Shown piece after piece: positions 6,486-11,361 of a DNA stretch of 11,361 nt (the first letter of the stretch is position 1; every line of letters begins with the position of its first letter). Source of the DNA: an uncultured Clostridium sp. (GTDB lineage Bacteria; Bacillota; Clostridia; Lachnospirales; Lachnospiraceae); contig CAMEWU010000059.1 of assembly GCA_945946715.1 (NCBI GenBank), forward strand, positions 1-11,361, written 5' to 3'. The translations under genes and the position numbers were made by a program. Under the pieces are notes generated by a model. That model did no database searches. It was given only the letters and a program-made list of their open reading frames with translations, and was not told the origin of the DNA.

Positions 6486-7079
6486 TTATTTAGAATACAA
6501 CTCAACGATAAGAGTTTCGTTAACAGGTACATCAATCTGCTCTCTTAAAGGCAATTCTTTAACCGTACCACTTAAGCTTTCCTGATCTGCCTCTAACCAA
6601 GCTGGAACTAATCTTCCACCGGTCACTTCTAAGATGTCCTTATATCTCTGAGAAGATTTGCTCTTCTCTCTGATTTCAATCTTATCGCCTGCTTTTACTC
6701 TGTAAGATGGAATGTTTACACATTTACCATTTACAAGTACATGCTTATGATCAACAATCTGTCTAGCTTCCTTACGAGTTCTTGCAAATCCCATACGGAA
6801 AACAACATTATCCAATCTTAACTCTAATAAAATCATTAAGTTTGGACCGGTTAAGCCCTTCATACGCTCTGCTGTTGCATATAAGTTACGGAAAGGCTTC
6901 TCTAATACACCATAAATGAATTTAGCTTTCTGCTTCTCACGTAACTGAAGACCATATTCACTCATTTTTCTGTTTGCTCTATTTAATGTTCTGTTTGACT
7001 TCTTGTCAATTCCGAGATACATTGGCTCCATGCCTAAAGATCTGCATCTCTTAAGAACGGGAGTTCTATCTACTGCCAT
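6486..7079 (-). CDS. rpsD: 30S ribosomal protein S4 (uS4), zinc-free type
   Basis: Encodes a 197-residue uS4, a primary 16S rRNA binder that starts small-subunit assembly and in several bacteria represses its own operon. An N-terminal region (1-85) precedes the S4 RNA-binding domain (about 86-150: LELRLDNVVFRMGFARTRKEARQIVDHKHVLVNG), and the C terminus NETLIVELYSK is typical. The N terminus has a single Cys (residue 12), so the four-Cys zinc knuckle of zinc-binding S4 proteins is absent. AGGAGG lies 9 nt before the ATG; 17 bp separate it from rpsK. Its position in the alpha operon rather than alone, as in Bacillus, makes S4 feedback on the rpsM leader plausible. Confidence 0.98.
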   Translation of the reverse strand: MAVDRTPVLKRCRSLGMEPMYLGIDKKSNRTLNRANRKMSEYGLQLREKQKAKFIYGVLEKPFRNLYATAERMKGLTGPNLMILLELRLDNVVFRMGFARTRKEARQIVDHKHVLVNGKCVNIPSYRVKAGDKIEIREKSKSSQRYKDILEVTGGRLVPAWLEADQESLSGTVKELPLREQIDVPVNETLIVELYSK

Positions 7080-7096
7080 CTATCTGTACCTCCTAA

Positions 7097-7498
7097 TTAG
7101 ACTCTACGACGCTTTGGTGGGCGACATCCGTTGTGTGGAACTGGGGTTACGTCTGTAATACTTAATACATCCAAACCACATGCCTGAAGTGCACGAATTG
7201 CTGCTTCACGTCCTGAACCCGGACCCTTAACCATAACGTCAACTGACTTTAAACCATGAACTAATGCTGCCTTTGTAGCAGTTTCTGCTGCCATCTGAGC
7301 TGCATAAGGTGTAGACTTTCTAGATCCTCTGAATCCTAATCCACCTGCACTTGCCCAAGATAACGCATTTCCTTCTGCATCAGTTAAGGTAACAATTGTA
7401 TTATTAAAAGATGACTGAATGTGTGCCTGTCCACGTTCAACGTTCTTTTTCACACGCTTCTTTGTCACTTTTTTAGTAACTTTCTTTGCTGCTGCCAT
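7097..7498 (-). CDS. rpsK: 30S ribosomal protein S11 (uS11)
   Basis: Encodes a 133-residue uS11 of the small-subunit platform. Recognised by GQAHIQSSFNNTIVTLTDAEG, GGLGFRGSRKSTPYAAQMAAE, the VKGPGSGREAAIRALQACGL stretch and the invariant C-terminal DVTPVPHNGCRPPKRRRV. A lysine-rich N-terminal tail (about 1-20) is usual. Length is normal. AGGAGG lies 7 nt before the ATG. It follows rpsM after 52 bp, a spacer that holds a small hairpin, and precedes rpsD by 17 bp. Confidence 0.98.
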   Translation of the reverse strand: MAAAKKVTKKVTKKRVKKNVERGQAHIQSSFNNTIVTLTDAEGNALSWASAGGLGFRGSRKSTPYAAQMAAETATKAALVHGLKSVDVMVKGPGSGREAAIRALQACGLDVLSITDVTPVPHNGCRPPKRRRV

Positions 7499-7518
7499 TA
7501 CTAAACCTCCTAGGTATT

Positions 7519-7534
7519 AAACGCTTATGCGTTT
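7519..7534 (-). other. Intercistronic hairpin between rpsM and rpsK
   Basis: A perfect 6-bp stem AAACGC/GCGTTT with a 4-nt loop sits in the 52-bp spacer, ending about 8 nt before the rpsK AGGAGG on the transcribed strand. No U tract follows. It resembles in position the hairpin before rplQ and may protect or delimit the cistron; function unknown. Confidence 0.45.
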
Positions 7535-7550
7535 TGTATCATTTCAATTA

Positions 7551-7919
7551 TTACTTCTTCTTATTTGCTACTGTTCTCTTTGGACCCTTACGAGTTCTTG
7601 CGTTTGTCTTTGTCTTCTGACCACGAACCGGAAGTCCCTTTCTATGACGGATACCACGGTAACATCCAATTTCCTGTAAACGCTTGATATTCATTGCTAT
7701 TTCTCTACGTAAATCACCTTCAACGACCTGTGTATTGTTGATAACTTCGCTTAATCTACGAACTTCATCATCCGTTAAATCACGAACACGAGTGTCTGGG
7801 TTTACGTTAGCTTCTTTTAAGATACGCGCAGCACTGGTTCTACCAATACCATAGATATAAGTAAGACCGATTTCAATACGCTTTTCTCTTGGTAAATCAA
7901 CACCTGAAATACGAGCCAT
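7551..7919 (-). CDS. rpsM: 30S ribosomal protein S13 (uS13)
   Basis: Encodes a 122-residue uS13 of the 30S head, which contacts uL5 and the P-site tRNA. The N-terminal ARISGVDLPREKRIEIGLTYIYGIGR helix-two-turn-helix region, the central RREIAMNIKRLQEIGCYRGIRHRKGLPVRGQ and the basic tail GPKRTVANKKK are diagnostic. Length is normal. GGAGG lies 9 nt before the ATG. It heads the alpha operon and is preceded by a 255-bp non-coding spacer rich in hairpins, unlike the short spacers elsewhere in the operon. Confidence 0.98.
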   Translation of the reverse strand: MARISGVDLPREKRIEIGLTYIYGIGRTSAARILKEANVNPDTRVRDLTDDEVRRLSEVINNTQVVEGDLRREIAMNIKRLQEIGCYRGIRHRKGLPVRGQKTKTNARTRKGPKRTVANKKK

Positions 7920-7959
7920 GTATTTCTACCTCCATAAAATAGTATTCTCTTACTGCATA

Positions 7960-8163
7960 ATACGAAAACTAACGTATCCGCATACATATGTATGGGTGAA
8001 ATGCATACGCCGCTTTCCTATTATAATGAAATGTTTATTTGTAATTAGCATAATTTCTTATGCTACAGCCGCTTCAATTTTTGTGACCAATCGTTGCTGG
8101 TCGTTGCAGATTTCAGCCCATTTATTAACCCTTCGTGCGGGAATAACACGCATGATTAATAAA
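7960..8163 (-). promoter_or_regulatory. Candidate structured leader of the alpha operon
   Basis: No gene was found in the rpmJ-rpsM gap (7920-8174); it holds a series of hairpins on the transcribed strand. From 5' to 3' they are: a 10-bp stem including one G-U (8154-8163 with 8121-8130); GACCA/TGGTC (8098-8102 with 8085-8089); a perfect 8-bp stem TAGCATAA/TTATGCTA with a GAAA loop (8046-8065); CCCATAC/GTATGcGG (7978-7996), built on a 14-bp palindrome; and ATACG/CGTAT (7960-7977), which abuts it. The last ends 40 nt before the rpsM ATG. Position suggests an S4-type autoregulatory leader (inference); no family was identified. Confidence 0.45.
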
Positions 8164-8170
8164 CTGTCAA
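8143..8170 (-). promoter_or_regulatory. Candidate internal promoter for rpsM and downstream genes
   Basis: A perfect -35 TTGACA (8165-8170) begins 4 nt after the rpmJ stop. With a 16-bp spacer the -10 would be TGTTAT (8143-8148, 4 of 6). This would give a separate alpha-operon transcript with a leader of about 215 nt. The spacing is slightly short and the -10 imperfect. It would also start inside the first leader hairpin, so promoter and hairpin are partly competing readings. Confidence 0.4.
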
Positions 8171-8174
8171 ATTC

Positions 8175-8288
8175 CTAGCCTTGTCTCTGCTTGTGCTTAG
8201 GATTTTCACAGATTACTCTGATGCTTCCTTTTCTTTTAATGACTTTGCATTTGTCGCAAATTGGTTTTACAGATGCTCTAACCTTCAT
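8175..8288 (-). CDS. rpmJ: 50S ribosomal protein L36 (bL36), zinc type
   Basis: A small gene encoding 37 residues, found by reading the minus strand between infA and rpsM. The protein starts MKVRASVKPICDKCK and ends CENPKHKQRQG, the standard bL36. The four zinc ligands C11, C14, C27 and H32 are all present, so this is the zinc-binding form. AGGAG (8297-8301) lies 8 nt before the ATG and the gene ends in TAG. It sits in its usual place between infA and rpsM, but both flanking spacers (121 and 255 bp) are unusually long. Confidence 0.97.
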   Translation of the reverse strand: MKVRASVKPICDKCKVIKRKGSIRVICENPKHKQRQG

Positions 8289-8304
8289 TAAAATCTCTCC
8301 TTTC

Positions 8305-8395
8305 AAAAAAGTCCGCTACAAGCTAATACTTTACCACTTTTGGCAAGTATTTGCAATAGCTTTTTACTATTTTTTTTATTTTGCGGAACTTTTTT
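8305..8395 (-). other. Structured RNA element in the infA-rpmJ spacer
   Basis: On the transcribed strand a 12-bp outer helix (8383-8395 with 8305-8316: AAAAAAGT-t-CCGC against GCGGACTTTTTT, one bulged base) encloses an inner arm. The arm is AAGCT/AGCTT (8358-8362 with 8320-8324), a 6-nt one-sided bulge, AATACTT/AAGTATT (8345-8351 with 8325-8331), then CCA/TGG capped by an AAAG loop (8337-8340). A 20-nt A-rich strand (8363-8382) lies on one side between outer and inner helices. The outer helix ends a few nucleotides before the rpmJ ribosome binding site. The pairing is seen in the sequence; its function is unknown and could be attenuation or autoregulation. Confidence 0.5.
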
Positions 8396-8409
8396 CTTCT
8401 CTGTCTGAA

Positions 8410-8628
8410 TTATTTATTTCTCCAAACAATTCTTCCCTTGGTTAAATCATATGGTGACAATTCAATTTTTACGGTATCACCTGGAAGAATCTTAATATAT
8501 CCCATCCGAATCTTACCACTGATATGTCCCAATACGATGTGACCGTTCTCTAACTGAACACGGAACATTGCATTTGGCAACTTCTCTAATACTACACCCT
8601 CAACTTCAATTGCATCCACTTTTGACAT
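8410..8628 (-). CDS. infA: Translation initiation factor IF-1
   Basis: Encodes a 72-residue IF1, a single OB-fold (S1-like) protein that binds the 30S A site during initiation. MSKVDAIEVEGVVLEKLPN, FRVQLENGHIVLGHISGKIR and the C-terminal LSPYDLTKGRIVWRNK are typical. The ATG at 8626-8628 is chosen: AGGAGG (8637-8642) lies 8 nt upstream and the length is then exactly the family norm. An in-frame TTG two codons earlier (8634) is only 2 nt from that site and is unlikely. It follows map by 38 bp; no additional gene fits between them. Confidence 0.97.
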   Translation of the reverse strand: MSKVDAIEVEGVVLEKLPNAMFRVQLENGHIVLGHISGKIRMGYIKILPGDTVKIELSPYDLTKGRIVWRNK

Positions 8629-8666
8629 ATTCAAAACCTCCTGCTCTTTGCTTCTAAACCTTATGC

Positions 8667-9434
8667 TTACACTGCTATGCCTTCCGCCTGGGAAAGAATT
8701 ACCGGCTCTCCTTCGGTAATTAAAATGGTATTTTCATAGTGAGCAGACAAGGAACCATCATAGGTTACCACTGTCCAGTCATCATCCATCCATACTACAT
8801 CATATTCACCGGCATTTACCATTGGTTCAATGGCTAATGTCATACCCGGCTTTAATTTTGCCCCTTTTTGCTTACTTGCAAAATTAGGTACATTCGGCTT
8901 CTCATGCAGTTTCTTACCAACCCCATGACCCACCAAATCCCGGACAACTGAAAATCCATTGGCTTCTACATATTCCTGTATTGCTCTTCCTATATCTACA
9001 ATATGATATCCAGGCTTTGCATATTTCAAACCTTCAAAAAAACTTTGCCGGGTTACTGCTATCAGCTTCTCAGCTTCCTGAGACACTTCTCCCACAGCAA
9101 TGGTTCTTGCTGCATCCGAATGATATCCCTTATATATCACACCTGCATCCAGACTGACAATGTCCCCTTCCCGTATAATATGTTTCTCATTGGGAATTCC
9201 ATGAACAACCTCATCATTTACCGATACGCAAATGGATGCCGGATATCCGCAGTAATTTAAAAATGAAGGAATACAACCATAATCCCGGATAATAGTCTCT
9301 CCTAACCGATCAATATCCTTTGTACTGATTCCCGGTTTTATTGCCTTTGCCAGCTCTTGATGAGTAATCGCAAGTATCCGGCCAGCTTCCTGCATAAGTT
9401 CTATCTCGCTTTGAGATTTTCTGGTAATCGGCAT
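8667..9434 (-). CDS. map: Methionine aminopeptidase, type I
   Basis: Encodes a 255-residue MetAP1 that removes the initiator methionine from nascent proteins. Metal ligands are D96 (SLDAG), D107 (HSDAA), H170 (GHGVG), E203 (AIEPM) and E234 (HYENT), with the substrate-binding H78 (VVHGI). There is no N-terminal zinc-finger or SH3-binding extension. The ATG at 9432-9434 is chosen: AGGTGA (9440-9445) lies 5 nt upstream and the N terminus PITRKSQSEIELMQEAGRIL fits the family. A GTG three codons earlier (9443) would overlap the adk stop and has no ribosome binding site. The ATG lies one base after the adk stop, suggesting translational coupling. Confidence 0.96.
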   Translation of the reverse strand: MPITRKSQSEIELMQEAGRILAITHQELAKAIKPGISTKDIDRLGETIIRDYGCIPSFLNYCGYPASICVSVNDEVVHGIPNEKHIIREGDIVSLDAGVIYKGYHSDAARTIAVGEVSQEAEKLIAVTRQSFFEGLKYAKPGYHIVDIGRAIQEYVEANGFSVVRDLVGHGVGKKLHEKPNVPNFASKQKGAKLKPGMTLAIEPMVNAGEYDVVWMDDDWTVVTYDGSLSAHYENTILITEGEPVILSQAEGIAV

Positions 9435-9435
9435 T

Positions 9436-10080
9436 TTATTCACCTAAGATATCACAAATTGCTGCAAAGACATCATTCATATCAACGGTTCCGTCAACCT
9501 CTTTCATAATGCCTTTCTTGTTGTAATAATCAATCAATGGCTGTGTCTGTTCATGATATACTGCAAGTCTTTTCTGAACAGTTTCCGGCTTATCATCATC
9601 CCGAAGAATTAACTCGCCGCCACATGCATCACATTTATTTTCTTCCTTCGTTGGATTATAAACAATGTGATATGTAGCTCCGCAGCCTACACAGGCACGA
9701 CGACCTGACATTCTGCGAACAATATTTTCATCCGGCACTTCTACATTAATTGCATAGTCTACGCTATCACCAATTTCAGCCAATGCCTTATCTAATGCTT
9801 CTGCCTGTGGAATTGTTCTTGGAAATCCATCTAAGATATAACCCTTTTTACAATCATCTGCCTTAAAACGATCAATAACCAGGTCGACTACTAATTCATC
9901 CGGAACTAACAGACCCTGATCCATATATTTCTTTGCTTTTGCACCTAACTCTGTGCCATTCTTAATGTTTGCACGAAAAATATCACCTGTGGAAATGTGT
10001 GGGATTCCGTACTTTTCTGCAATTAATTTTGCCTGAGTTCCTTTTCCTGCACCCGGTGCCCCTAACATAATTATTTTCAT
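9436..10080 (-). CDS. adk: Adenylate kinase, long zinc-LID form
   Basis: Encodes a 214-residue adenylate kinase that interconverts ATP + AMP and 2 ADP. The P-loop GAPGAGKGT (7-15), the AMP-binding TGDIFR (31-36), DGFPRT (84-89) and the LID domain (about 126-163) are present. The LID has four cysteines C130, C133, C150 and C153, the Cys4 zinc site common in Gram-positive enzymes. AGGAGG precedes the ATG by about 8 nt. The stop TAA lies one base before the map ATG, and the two are probably co-translated. It follows secY by 86 bp, the usual order. Confidence 0.98.
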   Translation of the reverse strand: MKIIMLGAPGAGKGTQAKLIAEKYGIPHISTGDIFRANIKNGTELGAKAKKYMDQGLLVPDELVVDLVIDRFKADDCKKGYILDGFPRTIPQAEALDKALAEIGDSVDYAINVEVPDENIVRRMSGRRACVGCGATYHIVYNPTKEENKCDACGGELILRDDDKPETVQKRLAVYHEQTQPLIDYYNKKGIMKEVDGTVDMNDVFAAICDILGE

Positions 10081-10126
10081 ATGCTTCTCCTCCTAAATTC
10101 TACATTATAATGCTCGCACACACACC

Positions 10127-10155
10127 AATAAGCTGTAGAAATTCTACAGCTTATT
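10127..10155 (-). repeat. Perfect 29-bp palindrome between secY and adk
   Basis: Two 14-bp arms (10127-10140 and 10142-10155) around a single base form a perfect inverted repeat. In RNA this gives a 12-bp hairpin with a 5-nt loop, starting 11 nt after the secY stop. Neither strand has a T tract after the stem (the minus strand continues GGTGTGTG), so it is not a standard terminator. It may be a processing or 3'-end-stabilising hairpin that sets secY and adk-map mRNA levels apart. Confidence 0.6.
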
Positions 10156-10166
10156 GATGATTTATC

Positions 10167-11361
10167 TTATTTCAAAAATCCTTCGTAATTACGATCCAGC
10201 ATCTTCGAATCCAACTGCTTAATTGTTTCCAAAATAACACCTACGATAATGATTAACGAGGTTCCTCCGAAGGATACATTTGCACCAAATACACCACTAA
10301 AGAAAATCGGAATAATAGCAATGATAACCAAGCCAACAGCTCCGATAAATATGATGTACTTTAATACTTTTTCCAAGTACTCCTGAGTTGGTTTACCTGG
10401 TCGGATACCCGGAACAGATGCTCCACTCTTCTTCAGGTTATTTGCAACCTCCATTGGATTAAAGGTAATGGATGTATAAAAATAAGCAAACATCAATACC
10501 AATGCGATGTAAATAGCCAGACCAACATATCCCCAAGGATGACCCTTTGTAAACCAATAATTTTGCGAAAGACTGGAAATAATTTCCTGTACCACCTTAT
10601 TCGTAATATTAATCTTGAACAGGCTTACAATCATAGCCGGCATAGATAAGAGAGATGATGCAAAAATAATTGGGATAACACCTGCGGTGTTGACCTTTAA
10701 TGGCATCTCTGTTGCACGTCCTCCAACCATTCTTCTTCCGCTTACCTTCTGGGAATACTGAATTGGAATATTTCTCTTTGCATCCTGTAACAGGATAACC
10801 AGTACAGTTGTCAGAATAACGACTGCAAGAATAACCAGAATTGCTCCGATACCCTTTACATATTCTGCTTCATTGAACTGTTTCTTTACAAACATGGTAT
10901 ACAGATTTGAAAAATCATTTGGCATTCTGGATACTATGTTAATTAACAAAATAATAGAAATACCATTACCAATTCCTTTTTCTGTAATACGCTCGCCCAG
11001 CCACATTACCAAAGTACTACCTGCAGTTAAAGTAACAATCATAGTTACCACTGTCAGCCAGTTTGCACCTGTTCCCAGTGCATTTGCCTGTTGTAAACTA
11101 ATAGACAAACCTGCTGCTTCAATAATCGCAAGCAATACCGTTACGTAACGGGTAATTGCTGTCATTTTCTTTCTTCCATCTTCTCCATCCCGCTGCATTT
11201 CTTCCAATGCCGGAATAGCAATGGTTAACAGCTGCATGATAATTGAAGATGTAATATATGGGGTTACATTCAAAGCAAAAATTGACACTTGCTCTAAGGA
11301 ACCACCGGAAAACATGCTGAGCCAAGCATTACCTTCTGTTCCTAATATGGAATCCAATGTT
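10167..11361 (-). CDS. secY: Preprotein translocase subunit SecY (5' end outside window)
   Basis: The last 397 residues of SecY, the channel-forming membrane subunit of the SecYEG translocon. The reading frame is open to the window edge, and the first in-frame start-like codon (TTG at 11355-11357) is internal, so about 40 N-terminal residues lie beyond. Family segments include SIFALNVTPYITSSIIMQLL, the GNGISIILLINI stretch, the basic cytosolic loop RNIPIQYSQKVSGRR (SecA and ribosome contact), NTAGVIPIIFASSLL and the C-terminal LDRNYEGFLK. Multiple hydrophobic helices are evident. It is normally the last large gene of the spc ribosomal operon, followed by adk and map as here. Confidence 0.97.
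   Translation of the reverse strand, partial: TLDSILGTEGNAWLSMFSGGSLEQVSIFALNVTPYITSSIIMQLLTIAIPALEEMQRDGEDGRKKMTAITRYVTVLLAIIEAAGLSISLQQANALGTGANWLTVVTMIVTLTAGSTLVMWLGERITEKGIGNGISIILLINIVSRMPNDFSNLYTMFVKKQFNEAEYVKGIGAILVILAVVILTTVLVILLQDAKRNIPIQYSQKVSGRRMVGGRATEMPLKVNTAGVIPIIFASSLLSMPAMIVSLFKINITNKVVQEIISSLSQNYWFTKGHPWGYVGLAIYIALVLMFAYFYTSITFNPMEVANNLKKSGASVPGIRPGKPTQEYLEKVLKYIIFIGAVGLVIIAIIPIFFSGVFGANVSFGGTSLIIIVGVILETIKQLDSKMLDRNYEGFLK

Noticed and set aside
8020..8025. TATAAT on the minus strand in the rpsM leader
   Set aside because: No acceptable -35 at 16-18 bp (CTAATT or similar) and no extended -10 TG; AT-rich chance match more likely.
7918..8178. Plus-strand open frame of 86 codons over the rpmJ-rpsM gap
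   Set aside because: No ribosome binding site, low-complexity AT-rich composition, starts inside rpsM and ends inside rpmJ, and no recognisable protein.
8328..8356. TTGCAA-17-TAAAGT in the infA-rpmJ spacer as an rpmJ promoter
   Set aside because: Each hexamer matches only 4 of 6 and both lie within the stronger nested hairpin; the folded-element reading explains more of the sequence.
8629..8634. TTG at 8634 as the infA start
   Set aside because: It is only 2 nt from AGGAGG; the ATG at 8628 has 8-nt spacing and gives the canonical 72 residues.
8629..8666. A KOW-domain RNA-binding protein gene between map and infA, as seen in some Clostridia
   Set aside because: The spacer is only 38 bp, so no such gene fits here.
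9435..9443. GTG at 9443 as the map start
   Set aside because: It overlaps the adk stop and lacks a ribosome binding site, whereas the ATG at 9434 has AGGTGA 5 nt upstream.

Overview
The window is a stretch of a bacterial chromosome in which every gene lies on the minus strand. The gene order, read in the direction of transcription (right to left), is secY-adk-map-infA-rpmJ-rpsM-rpsK-rpsD-rpoA-rplQ | ecfA-ecfT-truA | rplM-rpsI. This is the end of the spc operon and the alpha operon, followed by the energy-coupling-factor module, a tRNA pseudouridine synthase and the L13/S9 pair, as commonly found in Firmicutes. The sequence is AT-rich, with strong AGGAGG-type ribosome binding sites, a Cys4 zinc adenylate kinase, a cysteine-poor S4 and an L17 with large insertions. 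Together these suggest an anaerobic Clostridia, most likely a Lachnospiraceae-type gut bacterium; this is inference from gene content, not a database match.

Layout. 10167-11361 is the 3' part of secY, cut by the window end. 8410-10080 holds adk, map and infA. Two long gaps interrupt an otherwise tight operon: 8289-8409 (infA-rpmJ) and 7920-8174 (rpmJ-rpsM). Both contain RNA secondary structure that the genes do not explain. 4849-7919 is the alpha operon (uS13, uS11, uS4, RNA polymerase alpha, bL17), closed by a strong hairpin terminator at 4801-4836. 1312-4761 carries a single 607-residue gene in which the two ECF ATPases EcfA1 and EcfA2 are fused, then ecfT and truA. The 318-bp gap 994-1311 holds a group of DnaA-box-like nonamers and a perfect consensus promoter (TTGACA-17-TATAAT) that drives rplM-rpsI. 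That unit ends at a 12-bp stem terminator (73-107), followed by a candidate promoter for whatever lies beyond the left edge.

How the genes work together. Most products belong to protein synthesis and export: ribosomal proteins uL13, uS9, bL17, uS4, uS11, uS13 and bL36, initiation factor IF1, the alpha subunit of RNA polymerase, the SecY translocon channel, methionine aminopeptidase and adenylate kinase. The ECF module energises vitamin or metal uptake with S components encoded elsewhere. TruA modifies tRNA.

No mobile element, CRISPR array, tRNA or rRNA was seen. This is mostly a conserved housekeeping region. The points worth a second look are the fused EcfA with a possible internal start, the structured infA-rpmJ spacer, the multi-hairpin rpsM leader, the DnaA-box group and the enlarged L17.
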